Shown piece by piece: positions 52,752 through 61,800 of a stretch of DNA of 64,000 bases. Below the pieces are notes generated by a model that ran no database searches, was not told where the DNA came from, and was given only the letters and a program-made list of their open reading frames with translations. A program made the position numbers and the translations under genes. Every line of letters starts with the position of its first letter. The first letter of the stretch is position 1. Source of the stretch: Aeromonas eucrenophila (GTDB taxonomy: Bacteria; Pseudomonadota; Gammaproteobacteria; Enterobacterales; Aeromonadaceae); NCBI RefSeq assembly GCF_000819865.1, contig NZ_CDDF01000017.1:248001-312000 (forward strand). Direction: 5' to 3'.

Positions 52752-52779
52752 AAAGCCCCCGGCCCCTGCCGGGGGCTTT
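52752..52779 (+). terminator. Intrinsic terminator of the rsgA-psd operon
   Basis: AAAGCCCCCGGC-CCCT-GCCGGGGGCTTT is followed by GTTTATG. Confidence 0.85.
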
Positions 52780-52867
52780 GTTTATGGGCGGCACCACCAC
52801 CCGCATACCGGCTTAAGTGGCGTGGTGAAGTGAACGGCCACCTCTTCCCACCGGAGAGTCCAAAAAC

Positions 52868-52897
52868 AAAAACCCCGTTGCAAGCAACGGGGTTTTT
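52868..52897 (-). terminator. Intrinsic terminator of the 164-aa lipoprotein gene
   Basis: AAAAACCCCGTTG-CAAG-CAACGGGGTTTTT, a 13-bp stem with A/T arms, 23 bp past the stop codon on the minus strand. Confidence 0.85.
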
Positions 52898-52919
52898 CAT
52901 GCGGGGCTGCGAGGCAGGA

Positions 52920-53414
52920 TCAGTTGCCGAGGGCGGCAAACAGGCTCTGCTCCAGGCTGCCGCGGGAGACGCAGACCGGCGTGATGGAAGGGGCCTGCAC
53001 ACGCTCGCCGGAGGACTCGACGAAGTAGAGCTGGGTGTTGCCCTTGACGTTGACGGTGGCCACGCTGTTGTTGCCGCTCTGGGTGATGATCAGGTTGATC
53101 TGCAGATTCGGGTTGCCCAGCGCAACCTTGGAGCCCATGGTGCCGCAATCCAGCCACTCCAGGCCATCGGCCGAGTTCTCGACGTTGGCGGTCATCAGAC
53201 CGGAGCCACGCTGGCTGTTCTCGATGTTCAGGCCGTGATCGCCAAACCACTTCTCGGCGCGGGCCCACACCAGATCGACCGGGATCTGCATCTCCTGGGT
53301 GTTGTTGGTCGCCTTGGCAACCGGCGGGGTATAGCGATACTGCTCGCCGCCGTTGTTGTCACTGGCACAACCTACCATCAGCAGGGCCAGGGCGCCCCCC
53401 ATTATCTTCTTCAT
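52920..53414 (-). CDS. Predicted lipoprotein, 164 aa
   Basis: The signal GGALALLMVGCASDNNGG carries a lipobox VGC at about residue 14-16. The mature part (about 145 aa) begins with a flexible Asn/Gly-rich segment; it then contains WARAEKWFGDHGLNIENSQR and GLMTANVENSADGLEWLDCG, a pattern seen in outer-membrane lipoproteins of the NlpC/BamC-like type. The resemblance is only suggestive. The start at 53414 was chosen for the signal peptide. It is divergent from the EAL gene and monocistronic. Confidence 0.75.
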   Translation of the reverse strand: MKKIMGGALALLMVGCASDNNGGEQYRYTPPVAKATNNTQEMQIPVDLVWARAEKWFGDHGLNIENSQRGSGLMTANVENSADGLEWLDCGTMGSKVALGNPNLQINLIITQSGNNSVATVNVKGNTQLYFVESSGERVQAPSITPVCVSRGSLEQSLFAALGN

Positions 53415-53571
53415 GCTGTTTCTCTCGTCCATAAGGCCACCTGAGGCCAACCGGCGGCTATTATGGCGCCCGCGACACGGGCTGTCAGCAGGGATCCACA
53501 TAAATGGCGGACTCTTAACCCAGGCTTTACAAAACTCGCCTGTTATCATAGATTTGCTCGAAGTCTCCCCC

Positions 53572-55560
53572 GTGAGTGCTCACGTGAATTCTTTGCTCTC
53601 CCTGGCGCTGCTGCAGCAGATCATCGACCAGTTACCCATGAATATCTTCTGCCGGGATACAAACGGACGGTACCTGTTTGCCAACAAGGTCTTCGCAAGG
53701 GAGGCCGGCCTGCAGTCCCCCCGTGAACTCATCGGTAAACTGGATGCCGAGATGCCCTGGGGCGACGCCTTCAGGGAGGAAGATCGGCGCCTGCTGGCCG
53801 ACGGCAAGCCCCTGCTCCACCAACAACTGCACTGCCACAGTGGCGATGTCACCAGCTGGATGGAGATCCACAAGGTACCGCTCTATGACGAGCAAGGGGA
53901 ACCGCTCGCCCTGTTCGCCATGATCAGCGCCATAGACAAGCGCAAGGAGCTGGAACAGACCTTCCGTCAGCAACAGCTGCTGCAGCGTCGTCTGCTCGAC
54001 GCCATCCCCGACCCCATCCGGCTGGAAGATCACCAGGGCGTGCTCATCGACTGCAATCAGGCCTTCCTCGATTTCATGGGGCTGACGGCGAGCGAGGCGA
54101 TCGGCCATCGTGTCGCCCCCCGCCTGCCCATAGAGCAGGCGCTGGGACGCGGTGAGTATTGCCTGATGGATGCCCACGGTCAGGGCCGCCACTTGGAGGT
54201 CACCCGGGTCGAGGTGCCGGACGACGAGGGCAACTCCCTCGGCATTCTCACCCTGAGCCGCGACATCACCGGGCTGCGCACCACCCAGGCCCAGTTGCAG
54301 CAGGAACAGCACTACGACAGCCTCACCGGCCTGCTCAAGCTCTCCCACTTCCTGCAGACCAGCCGCCATCTCGGCGCCCGCAAGGCCAGCCTGCTGCTGG
54401 TCGATCTGCAGCATTTTCGCGAGATCAACGATCGCTTCGGCATCCGGGTCGCCGATCGCCTGCTCAGCCAGGTCGCCCGCCGTCTGCAGCGGCTGGCACC
54501 GCCCCAATCCCTGCTGTGCCGGGTCGCGGCCGATGACTTCGCCCTGCTGCTGCCGGAGCTCCCCCTCTCCCTGAGCGACTGGAGCCGCAACCTGCAGCAT
54601 GAGCTGATGACCCCCTATCAGGTCGAGGAGCACAGGATCCAGATCCCGGTCTTCCTCGGCATCGCCCACGGCAAGGCCAAGGATGCCGAACGCCTGCTGA
54701 GCCACGCCGAAGCCGCGCTGGCACAGGGCAAGCGCCAGCAGCAGCACTGCACCCTGTTCGATCCCGAACTCGATGCCAGGCTCAAGCGCCGCCAGCTCAT
54801 CGCCGCCCAGTTGCCGCTGGCCATCAAGGCAGCCGAGCTGACCGCCGTCTATCAGCCCATCATCTGCACCCACGACAACCAGTTGCACGGCGCCGAGCTG
54901 CTGTGCCGCTGGCCCCATCCCGTCTTCGGCATGATCTCCCCCGACGAGTTCATCCCCCTGGCGGAGGAGCTCGGCCTCATCGGCCAGCTCGGTCAGTTGA
55001 TGCTGGAGCTGGGCTGTGCCCAGCTGGCGCGCTGGCAAGTGGCGGCGCCGGATCTGGTGCTCTCCATCAACCTGTCGCCGCTGCAGTTTCGCGATCCCGA
55101 GCTCTGCCAGCAGATCTTCGCCTGCATCGAGCGCCACGGGCTCGCCCCCTGGCAGCTGGAGCTGGAGATCACCGAGGGGGTGCTGATGGAGAATGCCGAC
55201 GAGATAGAGAGCAACCTCGCCAGTCTGATAGAGGCCGGCTTCCATCTCGCCATCGATGACTTCGGTACCGGCTACTGTTCGCTGGCCTACCTGCCGCGGT
55301 TGCAGGTGGCGACCCTCAAGCTGGACAGGAGCTTCACCCAGGGGCTCGCGACCAACCAGGCCACCACCGCCATAGTGCGCTCCGTCATCGGGCTTGGCCA
55401 CGAGCTCGGCATCAAGATCACCGCCGAGGGGGTGGAGACCCAGGAGCAGCAGGAGTGGCTGGCGCAGGCGGGATGCGATCGGCTGCAGGGCTACCTGTTC
55501 AGCCGCCCCCTGCCCCCCGAGCAGTTTGCCCGCGACTACCAACTGCTCGCCGTCCTCTGA
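53572..55560 (+). CDS. PAS-PAS-GGDEF(degenerate)-EAL c-di-GMP phosphodiesterase
   Basis: This cytoplasmic protein of about 662 aa has two PAS domains (about 10-125, PMNIFCRDTNGRYLFANKVF; about 135-245, DAIPDPIRLEDHQGVLIDCN), a GGDEF-type domain (about 255-405) and a C-terminal EAL domain (about 415-655). The GGDEF signature is RVAADDF, so cyclase activity is unlikely. EAL residues are present as AELLCRW, SINLSPLQF, LELEITEGVLM, AIDDFGTGYCSL, LKLDRSF and TAEGVET, so phosphodiesterase activity is plausible. There is no membrane segment. The start is uncertain: GTG 53572 or GTG 53584. Confidence 0.85.
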   Translation: MSAHVNSLLSLALLQQIIDQLPMNIFCRDTNGRYLFANKVFAREAGLQSPRELIGKLDAEMPWGDAFREEDRRLLADGKPLLHQQLHCHSGDVTSWMEIHKVPLYDEQGEPLALFAMISAIDKRKELEQTFRQQQLLQRRLLDAIPDPIRLEDHQGVLIDCNQAFLDFMGLTASEAIGHRVAPRLPIEQALGRGEYCLMDAHGQGRHLEVTRVEVPDDEGNSLGILTLSRDITGLRTTQAQLQQEQHYDSLTGLLKLSHFLQTSRHLGARKASLLLVDLQHFREINDRFGIRVADRLLSQVARRLQRLAPPQSLLCRVAADDFALLLPELPLSLSDWSRNLQHELMTPYQVEEHRIQIPVFLGIAHGKAKDAERLLSHAEAALAQGKRQQQHCTLFDPELDARLKRRQLIAAQLPLAIKAAELTAVYQPIICTHDNQLHGAELLCRWPHPVFGMISPDEFIPLAEELGLIGQLGQLMLELGCAQLARWQVAAPDLVLSINLSPLQFRDPELCQQIFACIERHGLAPWQLELEITEGVLMENADEIESNLASLIEAGFHLAIDDFGTGYCSLAYLPRLQVATLKLDRSFTQGLATNQATTAIVRSVIGLGHELGIKITAEGVETQEQQEWLAQAGCDRLQGYLFSRPLPPEQFARDYQLLAVL

Positions 55561-55572
55561 GGCGCGCACAGC

Positions 55573-55599
55573 AAAAAGGCCACATGATGTGGCCTTTTT
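55573..55599 (+). terminator. Intrinsic terminator of the EAL gene
   Basis: AAAAAGGCCACAT-GA-TGTGGCCTTTTT, 12 bp past the stop codon; usable from both strands. Confidence 0.85.
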
Positions 55600-55616
55600 G
55601 CTATTTGAATCCGGGC

Positions 55617-55816
55617 TTATTCCTGGAAGTAGGTGCCCCAGCCGTCATGGTCCACGCCGTATTTCTCGAGGGAAACGGTCAGCATCTTCTCGACGTAGGC
55701 GACTGGGATAACCGGCTTACTCCTGGAAGTAGGTGCCCCAACAGTCATGGTCCACGCCGTATTTCTCGAGGGAAACGGTCAGCATCTTCTCGACGTAGGC
55801 GATTGGGATAACCGGC
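55617..55816 (-). repeat. Two extra tandem copies of the rraB 3' end
   Basis: The block starting TCCTGGAAGTAGGTGCCCCA recurs at 55621, 55721 and 55821, exactly 100 bp apart; the last lies in the gene. The two extra copies are nearly identical to each other but differ more from the gene end. They encode EKYGVDHD-GWGTYFQE-like tails, each with its own stop codon and no start. Confidence 0.9.
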
Positions 55817-56164
55817 TTACTCCTGGAAGTAGGTGCCCCAACCGTCGTAGTCCACGCCGTATTTTTCGAGGATCGGCAGCATCTTCTCGATGTCGGCGAG
55901 GATGGGCTCGATCTCCAGCTTGCGCTCGACGGTGGCGTCGAAGCAGAAGATGGTCGCGCCGTCATCCAACTCCATCTCCTCGGCATCGGTCACTTCGAAA
56001 CCGGCCTTGAACAGGTCGACGGCGGCCTTCTCCAGCTGATCGAAATCCTGGCAGGCAAAGTGGTGCTCAATCTCGTAATCCATATCCGCATTGCTGCCGT
56101 CGGCCAGCAGCTCGTTGACGATGGCAGTGGTCTCTTCGCGCCACTCTTGCATGTTGATACTCAT
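55817..56164 (-). CDS. rraB: Ribonuclease E inhibitor RraB
   Basis: This 115-aa acidic cytoplasmic protein matches RraB, which binds RNase E and modulates mRNA decay. Typical segments are WREETTAIVNELLADGSNAD, YEIEHHFACQDFDQLEKAAV, EVTDAEEMELDDG and the end EKYGVDYDGWGTYFQE. E. coli RraB is 138 aa; this form is shorter at the C-terminus. The start at 56164 is the ATG before SINMQEW. The 3' end is followed by two extra copies of its last 100 bp. Confidence 0.88.
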   Translation of the reverse strand: MSINMQEWREETTAIVNELLADGSNADMDYEIEHHFACQDFDQLEKAAVDLFKAGFEVTDAEEMELDDGATIFCFDATVERKLEIEPILADIEKMLPILEKYGVDYDGWGTYFQE

Positions 56165-56435
56165 ATAAACCCCAGACGGTATTGGATGGTTGTCGACACC
56201 CCGCTGACGGTGCTCTGCGGCAGATCCGCGCAGATGGCCGCCAGGGGGCATGGCTGCGGCAAAGCATACTCGCAGAGCGCATCAGGCTCAATGCGAGGGG
56301 CCAAGATAACCGCCCCCGAAGAGCGACATCACAACCGCTCAAGGAGGCGATGCCTCGGCGGCGGGCAGAGATGGGCAACAAGCGGCCAGATTGCTCGGAT
56401 ATCGAGCGAACGATACGACAATGTGCACCCCATGG
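56165..56435. other. Intergenic region between rraB and the tRNA operon
   Basis: About 270 bp of divergent promoter space. Apart from the tRNA promoter at its right end I see no clear motif. Frames on both strands are arginine-rich and not protein-like. Confidence 0.45.
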
Positions 56436-56464
56436 TTGACACCCCAGTCCAGAAAGGGTTTAAT
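56436..56464 (+). promoter_or_regulatory. Promoter of the tRNA-Phe/tRNA-Asn operon
   Basis: TTGACA (56436-56441), 17 bp and TTTAAT (56459-56464), with a GCGCGCCG discriminator, directly before tRNA-Phe. Confidence 0.8.
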
Positions 56465-56474
56465 GCGCGCCGTT

Positions 56475-56550
56475 GCCCAGATAGCTCAGTCGGTAGAGCA
56501 GGGGATTGAAAATCCCCGTGTCGGCGGTTCGATTCCGTCTCTGGGCACCA
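56475..56550 (+). tRNA. tRNA-Phe(GAA)
   Basis: A 76-nt cloverleaf with anticodon GAA in loop TTGAAAA, paired GGGGA/TCCCC stem and encoded ACCA end. Confidence 0.97.
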
Positions 56551-56555
56551 ATAAT

Positions 56556-56631
56556 TCCTCCTTAGTTCAGTCGGTAGAACGGCGGACTGTTAATCCGTAT
56601 GTCACTGGTTCAAGTCCAGTAGGAGGAGCCA
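56556..56631 (+). tRNA. tRNA-Asn(GTT)
   Basis: A 76-nt cloverleaf with anticodon GTT in loop CTGTTAA and encoded GCCA end, 5 bp after tRNA-Phe and clearly co-transcribed. Confidence 0.97.
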
Positions 56632-56637
56632 AATTCG

Positions 56638-56665
56638 AAAGGCCCGCTCATCTGAGCGGGCCTTT
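56638..56665 (+). terminator. Intrinsic terminator of the tRNA-Phe/Asn operon
   Basis: AAAGGCCCGCTCA-TC-TGAGCGGGCCTTT, immediately after tRNA-Asn; usable from both strands. Confidence 0.85.
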
Positions 56666-56694
56666 CTGCATCTGCCATTCTCGCGCTTTCCTCC

Positions 56695-56916
56695 CTAATA
56701 TCGATTCTCGTCACCGTGCCAGACGTGCCCCGCATGACAGGCTCGCGCGACCTCATGACAGGGATCATCCGCATGGCTGCGGAAGAAATGCTGATCCTGC
56801 TGGAGCAGGAGCGCATTCATCGAGTGGCTGATCCCGGCCAGTGCCTCTCCGGCGGTCAGCCCTGCCATCCTGTGATCGGTGGCCAAATGGGCCAACACTT
56901 TCTCACGACTATTCAT
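56695..56916 (-). CDS. Small hypothetical protein, 73 aa
   Basis: The frame starts MNSREKVLAHLATDHRM behind a very strong GGAGGGAGGTGATC ribosome site. It is soluble and histidine-rich (nine or so His), with a predicted helical first half (AGEALAGISHSMNALLLQQD) and a His/Cys-containing end (CHEVARACHAGHVWHGDE) that could bind a metal. I do not recognise a family. It converges on the tRNA operon and shares its bidirectional terminator. Upstream on the same strand is another small frame with its own hairpin. Confidence 0.7.
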   Translation of the reverse strand: MNSREKVLAHLATDHRMAGLTAGEALAGISHSMNALLLQQDQHFFRSHADDPCHEVARACHAGHVWHGDENRY

Positions 56917-57056
56917 GATCACCTCCCTCCTTGAATCGAGTCGTAAATTGACGATAGCAGCAGGTGTCCGACTACCGCAAACCCGCGCCAGCAAAGGGCC
57001 CCAGCCTAGTCCTACTGCGCCGACCAAGCGACGGTTCCCCGAGAAATGCCCATGCA

Positions 57057-57082
57057 AAAGGCCCGCTACGATGAGCGGGCCT
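57057..57082 (-). terminator. Hairpin terminator after the 44-aa gene
   Basis: On the minus strand AAGGCCCGCT-CATCGT-AGCGGGCCTT is followed by TT; the core resembles the tRNA operon terminator 400 bp away. Confidence 0.65.
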
Positions 57083-57094
57083 TCTGTACTCTTG

Positions 57095-57229
57095 CTAGCC
57101 GCCGTTACAGGCCGCCAGCAGCAGGGTCGCCCCGCAGGTGGCGCTGAATACCAGCAACCCCGCCTGCAACACGCCCTCCGGATCTGTCTGCTTCCTTTTT
57201 TTCCTGAACCTTATCCATTTAGGCTTCAT
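57095..57229 (-). CDS. Predicted tiny membrane protein or lipoprotein, 44 aa
   Basis: The frame begins MKPKWIRFRKKRKQTDPEGV and continues into a hydrophobic stretch ending TLLLAACNGG. A strongly basic head followed by a hydrophobic core and an LAAC lipobox-like end is odd: if processed as a lipoprotein, the mature product would be only three residues. More likely it is a small single-span membrane protein. An AGGTGG-type ribosome site precedes ATG and a hairpin terminator follows the stop. No family is recognised. Confidence 0.5.
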   Translation of the reverse strand: MKPKWIRFRKKRKQTDPEGVLQAGLLVFSATCGATLLLAACNGG

Positions 57230-57470
57230 CGAGCCCACCTCGTCCTGTTATGAGTCAGCTCCCCTGCCCTCTTCGGCAGGCCGCTCATCTTTGTCCGCAC
57301 GCAACCCCTCGTCAATCACCCCGACACAATAAATATCCTCGCGCCCCGGCCCCTGGTTCCGAAGAGATACTTCGCTATCAGAGTGTTAACAATCTGGAAA
57401 ACCGGCGTGACCCGTTTGCGTGCCAGGGCTATCATGAGGCCGACGATTTCCGACCCCAGGGAGACCCCAG

Positions 57471-58748
57471 ATGAGCAGCCCCTTGCATTACGTGCTGGAT
57501 GGCATCCATTGCGAGCCACATTTCTTCAGCGTGCCCCTCGACCACCAGCAGCCTGACGATGAGGAGACCCTCACCCTGTTTGGCCGCACCCTCTGTCGCC
57601 TTGACCGGTTGGACGACGACCTGCCCTGGCTGCTCTATCTGCAAGGCGGTCCGGGCTTTGGCGCCCCGCGCCCCAGTGCCAACAGCGGCTGGATCAAGCG
57701 GGCGCTGCAGGAGTTTCGGATACTGCTGCTCGATCAGCGCGGCACCGGCCACTCCAGCCCCATCCACGCCGAGGCGCTGACCCATCTCGACCCGCACCAG
57801 CAGGCGGACTACCTCAGCCATTTCCGTGCCGACAGCATAGTGCGGGACGCCGAGCTCATCCGCGAGCAGCTGAGCCCGGATCGCCCCTGGAGCCTGCTCG
57901 GCCAGAGCTTCGGCGGATTCTGCAGCCTGACCTACCTCTCCCTGTTCCCGGACAGCCTGCACGAGGTCTACCTCACCGGCGGGGTGGCCCCCATAGGCCG
58001 CAGCGCGGACGAGGTCTATCGCGCCACCTACCAGCGAGTGGCGGACAAGAACCGCGCCTTCTTCACCCGTTTCCCCCACGCCCAGGCCATCGCCAACCGC
58101 CTGGCGACCCACCTGCACCGCCACGACGTGCGCCTGCCGAACGGCCAGCGCCTGACGGTGGAGCAGTTGCAGCAGCAGGGGCTGGATCTGGGTGCCAGCG
58201 GCGCCTTCGAGGAGCTCTACTACCTGCTGGAGGACGCCTTCATCGGCGAGCGGCTCAACCCCGCCTTCCTCTATCAGGTGCAGGCCATGCAGCCGTTCAA
58301 CACCAACCCGGTGTTCGCCATCTTGCACGAGCTCATCTATTGCGAAGGGGCGGCCAGCAACTGGGCGGCCGAGCGGGTCAGGGGCGAGTATCCGGCCCTG
58401 GCCTGGGCGCCGGGCAAGGACTTCGCCTTCACCGGCGAGATGATCTTCCCCTGGATGTTCGAACAGTTCCGCGAGCTCATGCCCTTGAAGGAAGCCGCCC
58501 ACCTGCTGGCCAGCAAGGCAGACTGGGGCCCGCTCTACGACCCGGTGCAGCTGGCTCGCAACAAGGTGCCGGTGGCCTGCGCCGTCTACGCCGAGGACAT
58601 GTATGTGGAGTTCGACTACAGCCGCGAGACCCTCAAGGGGCTGGCCAACAGCCGCGCCTGGATCACCAACGAATACGAGCACAACGGCCTGCGGGCCGAC
58701 GGTGAGCAGATCCTGGACCGGCTCATCCGCCTGAACCGGGATCGCTGA
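57471..58748 (+). CDS. pip: Prolyl aminopeptidase (proline iminopeptidase, S33 family)
   Basis: This 425-aa cytoplasmic alpha/beta-hydrolase removes N-terminal proline from peptides. The oxyanion segment LYLQGGPGFGAPRP and DQRGTGHSSP, the nucleophile elbow GQSFGGFCSL, and the C-terminal EHNGLRADG histidine are in place. The length equals the prolyl aminopeptidase described from Aeromonas sobria, which belongs to the larger 'type 2' enzymes, as distinct from the 310-aa type. The start at 57471 is the ATG before SSPLHY. It is followed after 95 bp by the ABC exporter gene, possibly separately transcribed. Confidence 0.92.
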   Translation: MSSPLHYVLDGIHCEPHFFSVPLDHQQPDDEETLTLFGRTLCRLDRLDDDLPWLLYLQGGPGFGAPRPSANSGWIKRALQEFRILLLDQRGTGHSSPIHAEALTHLDPHQQADYLSHFRADSIVRDAELIREQLSPDRPWSLLGQSFGGFCSLTYLSLFPDSLHEVYLTGGVAPIGRSADEVYRATYQRVADKNRAFFTRFPHAQAIANRLATHLHRHDVRLPNGQRLTVEQLQQQGLDLGASGAFEELYYLLEDAFIGERLNPAFLYQVQAMQPFNTNPVFAILHELIYCEGAASNWAAERVRGEYPALAWAPGKDFAFTGEMIFPWMFEQFRELMPLKEAAHLLASKADWGPLYDPVQLARNKVPVACAVYAEDMYVEFDYSRETLKGLANSRAWITNEYEHNGLRADGEQILDRLIRLNRDR

Positions 58749-58843
58749 TCCCGGCCAGGCACGAATACCCGATAATAAGATAGAGGGCGGATAACAAGCC
58801 GCCCCATCCTCTGGAAGCAGCACAAAATAATAAGGATCACCCA

Positions 58844-61800
58844 TTGGATCACCCGGAAATCTCGGCCGGCTGGCTGAGCCGTCTCTTCTATCACTGGACG
58901 GGCCCGCTGCTGCGCAAGGGACTGAACGAACCCCAGGTCACACTCGACGATCTCTATCCCCTGTTGCCGGGAGACAGACGCGACGAACGCGCCGATGCCT
59001 TCCTGCGACTCACCGCCACGCCCCCAGTGCGCCCCTGGCCCATCATGGGCTTTATCTGGCGCCATTATCGCAGTCGCATCGGCCTGCTCACCCTGCTGCA
59101 ACTGCTCGGCATGCTGGCGACCCTGGCCAGCCCCTGGTTGCTCAACCACAGCATGACCCAGCTCGGTGCGGGCGCCGCCACCGGCCACAAGCTGCTGCTG
59201 GCCCTGGCCCTGTTCGCTTCCGTGCTGGCCGCTGGCATGCTGGCGGAGCACTCGCTGCAGCTGGCGCTCAAGATGCACGTCCCCATTCGCCGGCTACTGG
59301 CGGAATCCCTGCTCGCCAAGGTGATGAAGCTCGGCGGCAAGAGCTTCGATGACAGGGCCGGTGGCCGGGTGCAGAACCTCATCAACCGGGACGTGTGGGA
59401 CATCACTTGGATCCTTGCAGACCCCGCTATGCCGCTCACCATGGCGCTGCAACTCATCGGTACCATAGCCCTGCTGGTGTGGCAGGTGGGCACCGCTGGC
59501 CTGGTGGGCTTCGCCGTGCTCACCCTGCTGCTGCTGGTCTCCACCCGGGTAGTGCGCCGCATGAACCAGCAGGAGCAGCAGCTCAAGCGCCAGCAGGACG
59601 AGCGCAACGGCATACTGGCGGAGTACATCAAGAAGCTGCGGCTGGTACGCCAGAACGGGCTGGGCGCCTTCTTCACCGGGGCGGCCAATGCCAAGCGCCA
59701 GCAGGAGCTCGGCGTGCTCGGGCGGGTGCTCAAGCTCGATGCCATCAACAGCTTCCTGATGATCAGCACCCCGCTGCTGGTCACGCTCGCCACCTTCACC
59801 ACCTATCTCGCCTCGGGTCAGAGCCTGACCCTGCCCCAGGTGTTCACCACCATAGCCCTGTTCGCGGTGCTGCGGATCCCCATGATGCGGCTGCCCTACC
59901 TCATCCGGACGCTTATCAACTTCAATACCGGCTTCAACCGGCTGTGCGAATTCCTCAACAGCCCGGAGCAGCACCGGGATCTGAGCGATCCCAGCCTGCC
60001 GCTGGGCGCCCTACGCATGGAAAACGTCACCGCCCTGCATCAGCAAAAGCCGGTGCTGCAAGGCATCAGCCTCCAGATCCAGCCGGGGGAACTGGTGGGG
60101 ATCACCGGCGCCACCGGGGCGGGCAAGAGCTGCCTGCTGCACCTGGTCGCCGGCTTTGACAACGACTTTGAGGGCAGCATCCGCCGCCACGGCCGGGTCG
60201 CCCACCTCGGCCACAAGCCCTGGCTGATGAACGACAGCATCCGCAACAACATCTTGTTCGGTCAGCCCTGGGATGAGGAGCGCTACCACTGGGTACTCGG
60301 TGCCTGCGCCCTCAGCGCCGATCTCGGCCTGCTCAGCCATGGCGATCAGACCCTGGTAGGGGAGCTTGGCACCCGCCTCTCCGGCGGTCAACAGCAGCGG
60401 GTCGCCCTGGCCCGCGCCCTCTACGCCAAGGCCGATATCCTGCTGCTGGACAACCCGCTGTCGGCGCTGGATCCCATCGTCTCGGCCCAGGTGCTGGAGC
60501 AGGGTCTGGCCTTCAAACCGGGTCCGACCCGGCTGCTGGTGAGCCACGACCCGGACGTACTGGCCCACTGCGATCGGGTGATCCGCATCGAGCAGGGTCA
60601 GTTGACCGAGCTCGACGCCCATCAGCTTGCGGATCTCATCCAGCACCCACAGCCGGCCCCCCTGGTGGCGCCGCAAGAGGCGGATCAGTTCAGCGAGGAG
60701 AAGGTGGTGGAGGGCAAGGTGGACTGGGGTCTGTTTGGCTTCATGTGGCAGCGCCTCGCCGCCCCCGGCGCCATCCTGATCGCCCTGTTGCTCACGCTAG
60801 GTCAGGAGGGGCTGCGCATCGCCTCGGATCTCTGGCTCGGCGGCAAGGCCGAGGTGAGCGAGGTCAGCTCATTGCTCGGCATCTATGTGTTGCTGGGGGC
60901 CGGCTCCCTCGTCTGCATCATGGTGGTGCGGGTCATCAACTACAAACTCGGCCTCAAGCTGGCCTGGACCCTGTTCGACGGCATGCTGGGCCGCATCAGT
61001 CGCGCCCCCATGGCCTTCTTCGACAAGGTGCCACAGGGGCGCATTCTCAACCGCTTCGACCGGGATCTGGGGGAAGCCCAGGAGGTCCTGCTGCCCATGT
61101 TGATGGGGCTGTTCGCCATGCTCATCTCCGTGCTGCTGCAGGTAGTGGTTATCGGCTTCAACATGCCGCTGCTGCTGCTCATCGCCCCCCTGGTGGGCTG
61201 GGCGCTCTATGTGCTGCAACGCCGCTACCGGGCGGTGCAGCTCAAGCTGAGGCGCCAGTCCTCGGTGCTGCGCTCGCCGCTCTACATCAGCATCAGCGAG
61301 ACCATTCGCGGCGCCCCCGCCCTGCGTCTGGCCGGGGCCGAACGCTTCGCGCTGGATCAGGTGCTGCATCACTATGACAACAACCTGCGTAGCTGGTACA
61401 CCACCACCTCCATCAACCGCTGGCTCGGCATGTACCAGACCCTGCTCTCCGCCGCCCTGGTGGGCGCCGTGGCGCTGATGGTGGCCTTCAGCAACAGCTC
61501 GCTGCTGGGGGCCGTGGCCATCACCTACGCCTTTACCGCCTCGGCCATGCTCAACTCCCTCATTCGCACCTTCGCGGAAGTGGAGCAGGTGATGAACGCG
61601 GTGGAGCGTGTGCGGGAATACAGCGAGATAGAGAGCGAGCGCCAGACCGGCGATCCGCTGGCCTCCCCCCATCCCAGGGTGCGCTTCGACAACCTGGGGC
61701 TGCGCTACCCCGAGGCGAGCCAGTGGGCGCTGCACAGGGTGAGCTTCGAGCTGGCCCCCGGCGAGAAGGTCGGTGTCTGTGGCCGCACCGGCGCGGGCAA

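Noticed and set aside
56475..56631. tRNA-Phe/Asn as a possible integration site for a genomic island
   Set aside because: No integrase, no partial tRNA copy and no composition shift follow; the downstream genes are ordinary.
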